Below, one piece after another: positions 1 through 8,753 of a stretch of DNA of 64,000 nucleotides (positions within the stretch are counted from its first letter, which is position 1; each line of letters begins with the position of its first letter). Location of the stretch: positions 62,001 to 126,000 of the forward strand of contig JANOSH010000044.1 in NCBI GenBank assembly GCA_031415695.1, in the 5' to 3' direction. The notes beneath the pieces were generated by a model that was given only the letters and a program-made list of their open reading frames with translations, was not told where the DNA came from and did no database searches. The position numbers and the translations under genes were made by a program. This DNA is from JANOSH01 sp031415695. Lineage in GTDB: Bacteria; Actinomycetota; Acidimicrobiia; Acidimicrobiales; Ilumatobacteraceae.

Positions 1-1600
1 GTAAAGACGATGGTTACCGAGCTTCCAGCACCAACGCTAAAGATGCCCCATGACGGTGTGCCGGTGCCCGCAGTCGGGTCGACAGTGCTGGTCCGCGATG
101 AGCCTGCCGCGGGCGTGACGCTCGTGGTCGCCAAGTATGTGAGTGAGCCGGGCAGTGTGTCGGCGATCGTGACGTTGGGGAACGTCGCCGCAGATGCGTT
201 GGTGGCGGTAATCGTGTAGGTGGCCGTTCCGGCCGCGCCGGCTAGCAGGTCGACCGACGAGGTCGAGGTCGACTTGGAAAGGGACAACGTTGCCCCGGCT
301 TGCAGGATGACCTCATCGCCCGTGCTTGAGGCACCGGCGTAGTTGGTGATCAGCCCGGTTGTCGCCGACGTAGCCGAAGCCGAGTTCTGATACGTGCCCA
401 GAGCCGTTGCCGCCGGGACCTTGGCCGTGAACACGATAGTTACTGAACTGCCAGCGCCAATCGTGAACGACCCCCACGTCGGTATGGCAGCACCGACAGT
501 CGGGTTGGCCACGGTGCTTCGATACGAGCCGGACGCCGGGGTGACGCTGGTCGCGGCCAGGTAGGTGAACCCTGTTGGCAATGTGTCGGCAATCGACACT
601 CCGGAGTACACAAGGGCAGAGGCGTTGGAAACGGTGACGGTGTAGGTGGCCGTGGCGTCAACACCGCTGTACATCGGTAGTGGTGTGGCTGAGTGTGTGG
701 TGATGACGGCGAGCTGCGGCGCATCGGTGTAGGCAACGTCGTCGCCCCGGTTCGTCGATGCGTACGCAATCACGGTTCCCGATGACGCCGTACCGGAGGC
801 AGGGTTCTGGAACACGGATTGCGCCGAGGCGGCGGGAATCTTGGCCCTGAACGTGATCTCGACTGATCCCGCGGCTGGAATAGTGAAGCTGCTCCACGCC
901 GGAACTCCCGCGCCGACGGTGGGGTCAGTCGTGGTGGGACGTGTCGATCCACCCAGTAGCGTGACGCTCGTCGTAGAGAGGTAGGTGAGCGACCCAGGCA
1001 ACGTGTCGTTGATGGTGACACCACTGATACTTGCCCCCGACGGATTCTTCGCAGTGATCTTGAAGGTGGCTTCGGCATCAACACCGACATAACGCGAAAC
1101 GGTTGCAGTCGTAGTGGCCTTTGTCAGCCGCAAAGTGGGGTTCGCCGCAACTAACGTCAGGTCATCGGTGTTGGAATCGCCGCTGCCGTAGGCGATGATC
1201 TGGACGCCTGTTGCGGTTGCGCTCGCAGCGTTCTGGTACGTGCCGGTTGCCGTTGCCGCCAGAACGTTTGCCGTGAACGGGATGGTGACCGTGCCACCGG
1301 CCGGAATCGTGAAGCTGGACCATGTCAGGGTTCCCGTTGCGTTGGCGGCAGGGTTCGTGGTCGACGGACGCGTCGCTCCTCCACCGAGTGTCACCGTGCC
1401 AGTTGAGGCATGGTTGAAGCCGACGTCGAGTGTGCTCGTAACACCGACTCCGGTGACGGTACCGGGGCCCGGGTTCGTCGCGACTATTTGGTACTGCGCG
1501 GTAGTAGCAGTGGAAGCAACCTTCACCACTGTGGACGACAGCGAGGTGCTCTTGACCGACAGGGCGCTCCTAGGCACCGTGAGTACAGCCGACACAGCGA
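1..1600 (-). repeat. Tandem DUF11-coding repeats, period about 420 bp
   Basis: The same coding block recurs with the conserved W-x-S-F-T-I segment near 480, 900 and 1325 and again at the left edge near 45, giving a spacing of about 420 bases. The copies have diverged at the nucleotide level but keep the protein pattern, as expected for an expanding repeat protein. Confidence 0.75.
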
Positions 1601-2570
1601 GGATCGTGTCGGTAGTAGTGGTGTAGCCCAGCGTCATCGACGTGCCAGTTGAATGCGTGCCAGAGATGGTGTCGATGTCGAGTCCAGGAGCAGTTGAACC
1701 GTCGGCATAGCTGGCGGCGAAATCGGGAAGACCCGAGCCGTCGCCTGTTGCCAGTGTCTCGCCGGTCGCAGCGTCGCCTTGCCAAACGACCGAGGTGAGC
1801 TTCCCAGCAGCGGCGGCTGGAGAGGCGGTGTAGGTAACAGTCGCTGTATAGGGGGCGGCACTGCTGACGGTCTTGAGGCCATCGAAGATCGACACGGTGT
1901 TGGCGGTGCTGAGGGCTGTGTCGGTGTAGACCACGGTCAGGTGCCAGTTGCGGGCACCACCTTCCGAGCCAGCGCATCGGCTGACTTGGCCGCCCGTCAG
2001 GTTGACGGTGTAGCGCTGCGTTGAACCCTTGGCATGGTTGGCTGGGGTGTTGACAAACGTCGTGATGTCGTCGCGACGAAGTTTGTAATCACGGTTGGGT
2101 GTTCCGCTGTTGTCGGTGTAGACCGTGCTGCCCGAGCCGGTGAGCGCCTGAGCGGTGCCCGAACCAATCTTGTAGGTGACACCGGTGAAGTCTGCGAGCG
2201 GCAAACCAGCCGACGTATCGGTGACAAGCCCGCCCCAGTAGAGGAAGGCCTTCACGACGTTGGCGCCGGCTGGCAGGTTCAGGTTGGCCGACGACTCATC
2301 AATGATGCCGCAGTTGTTCGACCCGCCTGTTTCGACCAGTTCTGAGTTGCCGATCGTGACTGCGGTAAGGCCCTGGCCCGACACGTTGTATGAGCCTGTA
2401 GTCGGTGCAGGAATAATCTCGGCCGAAGCGGGCGTCGAGCCAGGCAGAACGAGCATCGTGCCAATCAACGCAACGAGCGTGACGAGGCACAGCATCCGGT
2501 ACCGAACCCAACCCGAAGAGCGTTGAGTACATCGGTGTGACGCTGTAGTTGGTGAACCCAGTACTGGCAT
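1..2570 (-). CDS. Secreted DUF11-repeat surface protein (3' end beyond window)
   Basis: The minus-strand frame is open from about 2690 down to base 1, so the C-terminus lies outside the window. A hydrophobic stretch (MLCLVTLVALIG) ending in ASA/EIIPAP reads as a signal peptide. The next roughly 250 residues resemble a DUF3344-like adhesin head (YWGG segment, secreted, Thr/Ser-rich). After that come at least four copies of a DUF11-type beta-sandwich repeat of about 140 residues, each with a W-x-S-F-T-I-x-A-G-x-S-V-T-I core and a YQN-A-SA segment. Such proteins are cell-surface or extracellular structural proteins; function here is inferred. Start is uncertain: ATG at 2570 supplies Arg residues before the hydrophobic core, ATG at 2495 is shorter, and neither has a clear Shine-Dalgarno. 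Confidence 0.8.
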   Translation of the reverse strand, partial: MPVLGSPTTASHRCTQRSSGWVRYRMLCLVTLVALIGTMLVLPGSTPASAEIIPAPTTGSYNVSGQGLTAVTIGNSELVETGGSNNCGIIDESSANLNLPAGANVVKAFLYWGGLVTDTSAGLPLADFTGVTYKIGSGTAQALTGSGSTVYTDNSGTPNRDYKLRRDDITTFVNTPANHAKGSTQRYTVNLTGGQVSRCAGSEGGARNWHLTVVYTDTALSTANTVSIFDGLKTVSSAAPYTATVTYTASPAAAAGKLTSVVWQGDAATGETLATGDGSGLPDFAASYADGSTAPGLDIDTISGTHSTGTSMTLGYTTTTDTILAVSAVLTVPRSALSVKSTSLSSTVVKVASTATTAQYQIVATNPGPGTVTGVGVTSTLDVGFNHASTGTVTLGGGATRPSTTNPAANATGTLTWSSFTIPAGGTVTIPFTANVLAATATGTYQNAASATATGVQIIAYGSGDSNTDDLTLVAANPTLRLTKATTTATVSRYVGVDAEATFKITAKNPSGASISGVTINDTLPGSLTYLSTTSVTLLGGSTRPTTTDPTVGAGVPAWSSFTIPAAGSVEITFRAKIPAASAQSVFQNPASGTASSGTVIAYASTNRGDDVAYTDAPQLAVITTHSATPLPMYSGVDATATYTVTVSNASALVYSGVSIADTLPTGFTYLAATSVTPASGSYRSTVANPTVGAAIPTWGSFTIGAGSSVTIVFTAKVPAATALGTYQNSASATSATTGLITNYAGASSTGDEVILQAGATLSLSKSTSTSSVDLLAGAAGTATYTITATNASAATFPNVTIADTLPGSLTYLATTSVTPAAGSSRTSTVDPTAGTGTPSWGIFSVGAGSSVTIVF

Positions 2571-2737
2571 AGGAGAAACGTCGGCAGGCAACAGCAGCCG
2601 TATCAGGGCATTCGAACGTTCTTGACGTTGACTTGCGCCGACGTTGGCGTCGCCTTGCCGAAGTTCTTTGCAGGGCCAACTATCCGCCACGATTCCAACC
2701 GGAACTCTTACCTTCAAGTTGAAGGTGATGGTTGTAA

Positions 2738-5608
2738 TCAGGTCGGGGGCAGGTCGCCGTCGAGCCGTGTGATGGCGGCGTCGATGTTGGTCACTTGTCG
2801 CAGGCCGGTGGCAGCCACGAGGGGAACCGAATCGTCGAGGACGAGAAAGTTCGTAAGTCCGACACTGGTCGTTATAGAGCAGGCGTCGCTGTCGATTGCC
2901 CGATTGGTTCCGACACATCCGGGGCTGAACACGTCGGTTGCAGTCTGGATCGTGAACCGAACCCGATAGATGCCGGCTGAAAGTTCGGTGAACGTGTATT
3001 CGTCAGTGACGCCGGCCGAACTGACCAGCACGCCCGCCTGAGTCACAAGGTCGATCCTCAAAGTCGCAGGGGTCTCGCCGGCATCGCCTCGAACGCCATT
3101 AGCTACCGCTTCTCGCCAGGCCGAACCCGAGATCGAGAATTTCGGCGACGGTACAAGCGGTGTGGAACCGAAACCAAGATCGATGTCGTGGCGGGTAACG
3201 CCCGGCTCGTCCAGGATGATGTCGCCGGTCGTGAACCATGTTGCAGCCGCGTTGGCATCGGTGAAGTTCGAATCAGCTCGGGTCCCCGCCGACGCAAAGG
3301 TCATCTTTGGTCCAGTGTTCAGTGGGAGCGTCGGCTGACCTGGGCGCACCGTGACTTTCACGGCCCGGACATCGGATCCCCATGCAGAGTTGTCAAGGCG
3401 CAGGAACGGCACTGCGTAGGTGCGCCCGACAGAGCTATCAGCAGACGACCTTGCCGATGAGAACAGGTAACCCCCGTCGGCATCGGTGGTTACGTCAGCC
3501 GTTTGTCCGTTCGGACCAACGAGACGCACAGAAACGCCAGCGATTCCGGCTTCGTCGGGATCTTGAATGCCGTTGTCGTTGGTGTCATGCCAGACGCGGT
3601 TGCCTACTTCGATAGGGGCCATATCGCAGAGGGCTTCGAGGTCACCCAGACCGTTCGATTTGCCGAAAAGGTGTGAACGGTTGTTCTCTGCACCGGTCGA
3701 GGTGAAGTCCTTCTCAATCGTGAAAGGATCGAACTCGCCACCGACGGACCCGGTTGGTCCCATCCAGAACTTGGAGGTTCCGCCTTGGAACTCGCCATTC
3801 GGGTCCATCATCGTGGTGTCAACGCGCTGCCATGAGCGAACGCGGGTCAGGCCACCCATCGTCTCGTCCGAGCGACGTTCGAAGAAACGCTTTCCACCGG
3901 GACCGTCGAGGTCATTACCGTGGTGCTCGATTTGTGTGTTGCACCTACCTGCCGATTCGAGTTTCCAAACGCCGCCGGTTCGACAGCCCAACAAGATGGA
4001 GCCACGCAGGCCATATTCCTGCTTGTACACCTCAGACTTGTTGTTTGGTGTCGGGTAGGGATGTCCTTCATCGGCGCCAAGTCGGTCACCAATGCGGTTC
4101 CGAAGCCCCAAGACCATTTCATTGTCTACGATAGAAATGGCACTGAGAAGCGGCTCCTGGCTGATCACTTGATTGCCCATCAACATCGGCTCGAACTCGT
4201 CGCTCCATGGCACCCATTGATCACTTGGTCGAGCCGATGTACCCACAGCGGCACGCTTGTAGGAGAGGTCGACGTTGAGTACTTCGGTGAACGAGTCAAG
4301 GGCTTCAGGGTCAAACGAGTAGACAAATGCCCGCAGATCCGACCCCTTTTGGCTGGTTTCGGCGGTGCAGGTAACGCCCAGGTAGCCGACGCCATCGCTA
4401 AAGGCCAATGCAAACGGTCGGGAATCCACCGCGCATCCCGCAATGAGCGGAGTGGCGATTCGGGCGACGTCGCCAGCGGATGCTGGCTTGTTCCATGCTG
4501 ACATTCGGTTGACGTGACGATCAGCCAGACTCACGACGAACAGGTACTTGCTGTCCTCGGTGACTTCCACGTCGCCAAGGCCGATCTTGTTGACCGATGT
4601 CCACGTGTCGACGTCATAGAACCATTGAAGGTACGACGCCAACAGCGTCGGGTCATTGGTATCGGCCCCCGGGTAGCCACCAAACGCAGGTGACGGGCCA
4701 TCTGGATGAGTGTCTCGACCCGCCGGGAGTGTCGAGGGGAACAGCGCATTCAGGTCGACCCATGGTGCCGGATTGACCGAACCTTGGGCACCGGACACGG
4801 GCAGATGTTGGGCGTACACAACGCCGACGCCCCGAGTTCTGTCGGTGGAATCTCGCAGCACGCCGGCGTGGCGACGAACGTATGCCCCCGAGAACAGCAT
4901 CCGGTTTCCCCGGTTCAAACCGAGGCCGTACGTTGTGCCAATTTCTGTCTCGGTTGCTTCAAGTCGGACCTCGGTCGAGACCTTGGACGTCGGGTCAATG
5001 CTGATGCCCTTTTTGTTGGCGAGAAACGAGCCAAGGGCAATGCGCCCACGCGACTGGTCGCCGAACTTCCAGCAGTTCGTCACCAAACGGGTTTCTGCGA
5101 CCGAGCCGCAATAGTCGTTCGGATTCTGGACGGCCCAGTCAATGGTCTCGCCCGGGGCCGGAGGAATCGACACGAACTGCACGTCGGTTTGTCCGCCAGC
5201 AGGCATCACACCGGGACGCAGGTGCTTGAGCGCCGGGGTCGACGGCAGGCTGAATTCCACCCGAACCGAACCACCGACCGGCACTGCACCAGCTGGTATC
5301 GCCAGGGCGTACGCACCGGTGGAGCCGCTGACGCTCGATGCGACCTGTGACGAGGCAACCTGTGCCGACGTCGGCCCAATCGCCGGGTCGGCTGGCGCAC
5401 CTACCCCGATGAAGCCCTGAACCGAGACGCCGCCAACGCCGGGTTCACCCGCATCTTGAACACCGTCGGCGTCGTAGTCACGAAAGACCAACCCGGTGAC
5501 TGTTTGGCCGGCTCCCGAGGCCGAGCCCGGAGTCAGCACCGTGAGCACACCGGAGGCCACCACCAGGCAGGTGAGTCCCAGCCGAGTCGCACAAATTGCT
5601 TGATTCAT
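2738..5608 (-). CDS. Secreted SdrD B-like domain protein
   Basis: The 956-residue product starts with a signal peptide (MNQAICATRLGL followed by a hydrophobic run and GSASGA). An SdrD B-type domain follows at residues 36-70 (GLVFRDYDADGVQDAGEPG, a Ca-binding DxDxDG-like loop). The long centre has beta-propeller-like segments (YLFVVSLADRHVNR). A second SdrD B domain lies near residue 690 (NRVWHDTNDNGIQDPDEAG), and a beta-rich C-terminus follows. No LPXTG motif is visible. An ATG 19 codons upstream (5665) is possible, but the signal peptide begins cleanly at 5608. Family role is surface display or adhesion; substrate unknown. It is followed 168 bases later by the DUF11 protein, so the two may be co-expressed. 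Confidence 0.8.
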   Translation of the reverse strand: MNQAICATRLGLTCLVVASGVLTVLTPGSASGAGQTVTGLVFRDYDADGVQDAGEPGVGGVSVQGFIGVGAPADPAIGPTSAQVASSQVASSVSGSTGAYALAIPAGAVPVGGSVRVEFSLPSTPALKHLRPGVMPAGGQTDVQFVSIPPAPGETIDWAVQNPNDYCGSVAETRLVTNCWKFGDQSRGRIALGSFLANKKGISIDPTSKVSTEVRLEATETEIGTTYGLGLNRGNRMLFSGAYVRRHAGVLRDSTDRTRGVGVVYAQHLPVSGAQGSVNPAPWVDLNALFPSTLPAGRDTHPDGPSPAFGGYPGADTNDPTLLASYLQWFYDVDTWTSVNKIGLGDVEVTEDSKYLFVVSLADRHVNRMSAWNKPASAGDVARIATPLIAGCAVDSRPFALAFSDGVGYLGVTCTAETSQKGSDLRAFVYSFDPEALDSFTEVLNVDLSYKRAAVGTSARPSDQWVPWSDEFEPMLMGNQVISQEPLLSAISIVDNEMVLGLRNRIGDRLGADEGHPYPTPNNKSEVYKQEYGLRGSILLGCRTGGVWKLESAGRCNTQIEHHGNDLDGPGGKRFFERRSDETMGGLTRVRSWQRVDTTMMDPNGEFQGGTSKFWMGPTGSVGGEFDPFTIEKDFTSTGAENNRSHLFGKSNGLGDLEALCDMAPIEVGNRVWHDTNDNGIQDPDEAGIAGVSVRLVGPNGQTADVTTDADGGYLFSSARSSADSSVGRTYAVPFLRLDNSAWGSDVRAVKVTVRPGQPTLPLNTGPKMTFASAGTRADSNFTDANAAATWFTTGDIILDEPGVTRHDIDLGFGSTPLVPSPKFSISGSAWREAVANGVRGDAGETPATLRIDLVTQAGVLVSSAGVTDEYTFTELSAGIYRVRFTIQTATDVFSPGCVGTNRAIDSDACSITTSVGLTNFLVLDDSVPLVAATGLRQVTNIDAAITRLDGDLPPT

Positions 5609-5872
5609 AAGGGTAGGTCCGTCTCTTTGTCGAAGGTAAGGCGCTGTGGGCGTTTGCCCTGCCACCTATTGAGACCTATGCCGGCCACCTTTTGTACCGA
5701 CTGGGACGGTTCTTGCCGGTTACTTGCTCAGAGGAAAGGACCGCCTTGCCAGAATTGAGCGCGCCTTGAGCGATCGGCGACGCGATGAGTCGTCGGGCCC
5801 ATCACAACCGGAGTTTTCAAAATATTGTGCCCAGCGGGCCGGAAGCTGGCAGAATAGACATTCCCGTGTTGA

Positions 5873-5948
5873 GGGGACGTAGCTCAGTTGGCAGAGCACC
5901 TGCTTTGCAAGCAGGGGGTCGTGGGTTCGATTCCCATCGTCTCCACCA
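5873..5948 (+). tRNA. tRNA-Ala (anticodon TGC), CCA encoded
   Basis: The acceptor arms GGGGACG and CGTCTCC pair (one G-U), the anticodon stem CCTGC/GCAGG closes the loop TTTGCAA with anticodon TGC, and the T-loop GGTTCGATTCC is standard. CCA is encoded at 5946-5948. The 3' half is also the left copy of a 38-bp direct repeat. Confidence 0.97.
5903..5940 (+). repeat. Left copy of 38-bp tRNA-Ala direct repeat (attL-like)
   Basis: These 38 bases, from the anticodon loop to the acceptor stem of the tRNA-Ala, are repeated without mismatch at 8151-8188. This is the arrangement left by site-specific insertion at a tRNA 3' end: intact tRNA on one side, an orphan 3' fragment on the other. Confidence 0.8.
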
Positions 5949-5953
5949 CCAGG

Positions 5954-5976
5954 AAACCCAATGAAATAGGGGGTTT
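5954..5976 (+). terminator. Hairpin terminator of tRNA-Ala
   Basis: AAACCC at 5954-5959 pairs with GGGTTT at 5971-5976 around an 11-base AT-rich loop, 6 bases after the CCA. A diverged version (CCCA...TGGG) follows the partial tRNA copy near 8203-8220, so the terminator was duplicated together with the tRNA 3' half. Confidence 0.5.
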
Positions 5977-6008
5977 AGCGAAGTTTTAGCTCGGCGGCCG
6001 AACTCTAA

Positions 6009-6245
6009 AAACGGTTCCTTCCCGCTGCGGGTCGCGAGCGCGCCGTTTCCACACGTGACGGTGCCGATTGGCGCCTGGCGCGGCACGGCGTCGCGGACGT
6101 CGTTGCAAAGATCGGGCAGGAACGTGACCGGTTCGAGGTTCCTGACGGCTGGGTCGTGCATTACCTGATTTGGGAAGACGAGGCCTGCCTGACTTCCGGG
6201 CCCCTACAACGCGACTGCCATCTTCGCCAGAGTCTTCGGCCGTAG
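6009..6245 (+). pseudogene. Coding remnant of unknown protein
   Basis: An open frame of 78 codons runs between two stops with no usable start codon. It encodes a protein-like segment including RDGADWRLARHGVADVVAK, an R-D-R-F-E-V-P-D-G-W stretch and VVHYLIWEDEACLTSGPL. Codon use resembles real genes, so I read it as a 5'-truncated fragment inside the tRNA-bounded relic. Family not recognised. Confidence 0.3.
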
Positions 6246-6338
6246 CTCATCGTGTCGCAAGTCTGCCATCGGCACGTTCTTGCGACCCGTGAAGTCAACG
6301 GAACGACCCAACGCTGCGGCTGCGATCTGACGAAGGCG

Positions 6339-6917
6339 CTACAGGATCCGGCCGAGATCGGGCTCGCTCGCGAGTACGAGCCGAATGATCCGTGCCGGCC
6401 CGACGTAATCGACGTCAATGGCGATCGCGTGGTCGGCTCTCCGATGGAGGATTTGAGCGTCGGGTGGTAGTACTTCGACGATGAACGCCGTCAGGCCCGC
6501 TTGAATCTGGTCTGCGGTGAAATTGGTTCGAACACACTTATCGGCCGGATGTCCGACGAAAAGGAACAGAAGAGCCTTCGTGCGGCGCGTGGGTGGCCAC
6601 GTCAGCGGGCGTGCCGTTTGCAGCGCTGCTCGAAGGTGCACCGAACCGTCGGATCTGGTGATCGCTGGCACGTTCTTGCCGGTTGCCAGGTGGACGAACG
6701 GCCCCGAAATCTGCGTTCGGGGCCGAGTCCAGGCGAGGCCCCGAATCGCGATCCATATCGAGATCACACCGAGTGACGCGAGGCAAGCGAACGGGATAGC
6801 CCAAGGCCCGACAAGCGGGAAGAGCACCACCAGCACCAAGGCTTCGATACTGATCGCGAACAGTGCGTAGGTGAAGGTTTGCCGGAAGAACTGAGCTGGT
6901 CGCCGCCCAGCGGACAC
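6339..6917 (-). CDS. Hypothetical membrane protein, two N-terminal helices
   Basis: A 192-residue product from a GTG start. Residues 12-60 form two hydrophobic segments (ALFAISIEALVLVVLFPLVG and ACLASLGVISIWIAI). The soluble remainder has a TGKNVPAITRSDGSVHLR stretch and ends SEPDLGRIL. I do not recognise the family. It follows the 81-residue gene upstream with a 13-base gap and is probably co-transcribed with it. It lies inside the tRNA-bounded segment, hence likely accessory. Confidence 0.55.
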   Translation of the reverse strand: MSAGRRPAQFFRQTFTYALFAISIEALVLVVLFPLVGPWAIPFACLASLGVISIWIAIRGLAWTRPRTQISGPFVHLATGKNVPAITRSDGSVHLRAALQTARPLTWPPTRRTKALLFLFVGHPADKCVRTNFTADQIQAGLTAFIVEVLPPDAQILHRRADHAIAIDVDYVGPARIIRLVLASEPDLGRIL

Positions 6918-6930
6918 GTGAGGCGGCCTG

Positions 6931-7176
6931 CTATTTCGTCTTGCGGTAGGTACGGCCGTTGAACTCGACCGAGTCCGGCGTGAATGTCAGCGGTTTCCAC
7001 GTGGGCAGGACCGAGATCTTCTGATCGTCGTCGTGTTTCGGCTGCTGAGTTGGTGGGAACAGATGGCTGAGCGTGTTGATGACGATCGGGAGATCGGCAC
7101 GCCGGTACACCGTGCCTTCGACGGTGATTTCGTCGGGTGCGAAGTTGGCAGAGTCTTCACATCGAAATTGTGCCAT
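6931..7176 (-). CDS. Hypothetical small soluble protein
   Basis: An 81-residue product (MAQFRCEDSANFAPDEI...) whose ATG is preceded by GAGG at a good distance. It has two similar pieces, F-x-P-D-E-I-T-V-E-G-T-V-Y-R and F-T-P-D-S-V-E-F-N-G-R-T-Y-R, at its two ends, which suggests an internal duplication. No family recognised. It lies just upstream of the membrane protein on the same strand. Confidence 0.5.
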   Translation of the reverse strand: MAQFRCEDSANFAPDEITVEGTVYRRADLPIVINTLSHLFPPTQQPKHDDDQKISVLPTWKPLTFTPDSVEFNGRTYRKTK

Positions 7177-7481
7177 CGCGGTACCCTCGCGCCGCGTCCA
7201 CCACTAGCGCAAGGGAATTCCCAATCAGGCGATCACACCGACCCAGCCCGGCAATCTCGCCGCGAGGATTTGGGATGACCTCCGCCCTCGAAGCGTTGAC
7301 GCGGCGCCGTGCTTTGACGCATGGGTCTGGTCGTAGGCCCTCCGCACACTTTGCCGCGACGATGATGGGCGAGTGCACGGGTCCGCGGAGGAGTTGGCCG
7401 ACTGCGTCCTGCTCGACGCGTCCTCCGCACGACCGACGCGTCTCGTCGTTGCTCGCCGCCACCCTAACAACCTCTGGACGC

Positions 7482-7502
7482 CTGTATCCGTTTGTAATAC
7501 AG
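7482..7502. promoter_or_regulatory. Inverted repeat upstream of toxin/antitoxin remnant
   Basis: CTGTAT and ATACAG flank a 9-base spacer (perfect 6-bp arms), 7 bases before the GTG of the toxin remnant. RHH antitoxins typically bind such short palindromes to repress their own operon; the assignment is inferred from position. Confidence 0.35.
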
Positions 7503-7509
7503 TCTTGTT

Positions 7510-7696
7510 GTGAGCGAGTTGTTCGACCTCGATCGTCAAGCGGCTCACTTGTTCAAGCATGATCCCTACGGCATTGCTGACATCTACGAGATCTGGAACT
7601 CCGACCCCCTCTTCTACCCGGCAAACCAAGTGTCGTCCGATCGGCTGCTACGTCGCCGCCAAACACCTCGCTGACCGATACAAGGACGACCGATGA
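7510..7696 (+). pseudogene. Decayed BrnT-like toxin gene
   Basis: A GTG-started frame encodes MSELFDLDRQAAHLFKHDPY, then D-I-Y-E-I-W-N-S-D-P-L-F-Y-P, and stops at 7674. The shifted frame encodes RPIGCYVAAKHLADRYKDDR and ends in TGA at 7694-7696, overlapping the ATG of the RHH gene as expected for an intact toxin-antitoxin operon. The two pieces look like the start and end of one toxin with the middle lost and the frame changed. The BrnT-like assignment is from memory of the family pattern (an aromatic/His-containing N-terminus followed by an RPIG-Y C-terminus) and is tentative. Confidence 0.45.
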
Positions 7697-7935
7697 CCAC
7701 CAAGAGAATGACCCGACAGCAGGAACACGACTTCTACGCCGACCCCGACAACCAGACACCGCAGGGGCAACCGCGTCGGCGGAGTTCGAGGCTGTCCGAA
7801 CCCATCCCGGTACGGTTTCCAACCGAGACGCTTGCGAAGATCCGCGATGCAGCCGACGCCGACGACCGATCAGTGTCGTCATGGATCCGACGGGCCGTCG
7901 ATCACGAACTCGAACACAGAACCAAGTCCGCCTGA
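7693..7935 (+). CDS. Ribbon-helix-helix antitoxin/repressor
   Basis: An 80-residue protein. A basic, disordered N-terminus is followed at residues 36-72 by a ribbon-helix-helix domain: EPIPVRFPTETLAKI (strand and helix A), then DRSVSSWIRRAVDHELEH (turn and helix B). RHH proteins act as DNA-binding antitoxins that repress their own promoter; the palindrome at 7482-7502 is a candidate operator. Its start overlaps the end of the decayed toxin by four bases (ATGA). With the toxin broken, this antitoxin may be an orphan. Confidence 0.75.
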   Translation: MTTKRMTRQQEHDFYADPDNQTPQGQPRRRSSRLSEPIPVRFPTETLAKIRDAADADDRSVSSWIRRAVDHELEHRTKSA

Positions 7936-8150
7936 GCACCCGGCTTCGCTCCGTCGGCGTCGAGCGCGCACTGGCTCGCGGCGCCCTGCTGTGGCGAGAG
8001 TCGATTGATCGGAGAAGCCATTCCATCCCGCGGTCTTTCCGCGGTTGCCTCCGTACGTCGGTGTTCGCCACCATCCGGCCAGATCACCTTTCCCCTGCTC
8101 AACGGCACTTTTCGGACTTCGGCGGACAGTGGCGAAACGGCCTGGGAACT

Positions 8151-8188
8151 CTTTGCAAGCAGGGGGTCGTGGGTTCGATTCCCATCGT
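8151..8188 (+). repeat. Right copy of 38-bp tRNA-Ala repeat (attR-like)
   Basis: Identical to 5903-5940. The 5' half of the tRNA is missing here, so this is not a functional tRNA. Bases after it (8195-8235) still resemble the tRNA terminator region with scattered differences. Confidence 0.8.
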
Positions 8189-8331
8189 GTAACCCAACCA
8201 TGAACCCAACGAAATATGGGCTTTCGTGCGGTTTCGGCTGGAGTAAGAAACCATTCCATCCGCCGGGATGGCGAGCCGGTGCTTCTCGGCCAACGCGCGC
8301 CGAAGCCGCTAGCGATATAAGCGGGCTAAAG

Positions 8332-8679
8332 CTAGGCGCTGGCGAAAAGCGCCCACAGCGTCGGCTGGAAGTCCTTGGCTGCCTCGATAAGCGCCTCGGG
8401 GGCATTGCCCAGAATGTTGACGTCGACGGGGCCGCCTGATCCGAACATCGGCCCCAACAGGTGTCCGACGTTTCCCATGTGGGCCATGAAGGCGTCCGGG
8501 CTCGCGTATTTCTCGATCAGCAAGCATTTCGTCTCGTCACCAGTGAGGAAATAGGAGTATTCGAGCGTCCCCTCCTCCGAAGCCGTGAGCTTGGTTGCCT
8601 CCGAAACCGTGGCCTTGAACTGCTCCAGATTCTCTGGTGCTATCGCCGTGAACGTCGCAATGATTTGAATGGTCTCCAT
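8332..8679 (-). CDS. Antibiotic biosynthesis monooxygenase (ABM)-like protein
   Basis: A 115-residue ferredoxin-like-fold protein. The first half (METIQIIATFTAIAPENLEQ, then T-x-x-E-x-G-T-L-E-Y-S-Y) and the central LIEKYASPDAFMAHM segment match the ABM/putative quinol monooxygenase superfamily, which forms dimeric cofactor-free oxygenases or heme/small-molecule binding proteins. GGAGGAAATC precedes the ATG, so the start is secure. The natural substrate cannot be told. It is transcribed alone, away from the tRNA relic. Confidence 0.75.
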   Translation of the reverse strand: METIQIIATFTAIAPENLEQFKATVSEATKLTASEEGTLEYSYFLTGDETKCLLIEKYASPDAFMAHMGNVGHLLGPMFGSGGPVDVNILGNAPEALIEAAKDFQPTLWALFASA

Positions 8680-8753
8680 GATTTCCTCCGGCTGGTTGTT
8701 GGTGGGCTACATGCTGTCGATAACCTCGTACCTTGCCGGAAGCGTAGCGCTGC

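Larger units (their letters stand above)
5941..8188. mobile_element. Relic of a tRNA-Ala-integrated element (no integrase seen)
   Basis: The 2.25-kb segment is bounded by the 38-bp tRNA repeats. It holds a broken reading frame at 6009-6245, two small minus-strand genes and a toxin/antitoxin remnant. I see no integrase, so the element is either a deleted remnant or was mobilised in trans. Alternative: a local segmental duplication of the tRNA 3' half. Confidence 0.5.

Noticed and set aside
1195..1626. 143-codon plus-strand frame with hydrophobic start
   Set aside because: It is antisense to the DUF11-repeat gene, whose continuous minus-strand frame explains the codon pattern.
5817..6161. Minus-strand frame coding WESNPRPPACKAGALPTELR
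   Set aside because: It is the antisense of the tRNA-Ala gene; this peptide is a well-known false protein that arises from tRNA sequence. The copy at 7879-8405 arises from the partial tRNA repeat.
7157..7462. 101-codon minus-strand frame in the gap 7177-7509
   Set aside because: No ribosome-binding site, Arg/Cys-rich random-looking composition; nothing supports a gene. I see no other feature in this 330-base gap except the palindrome at its end.
7936..8331. 400-base gap after the RHH gene
   Set aside because: Contains only the partial tRNA copy and its terminator remnant; small frames here are antisense or shifted.
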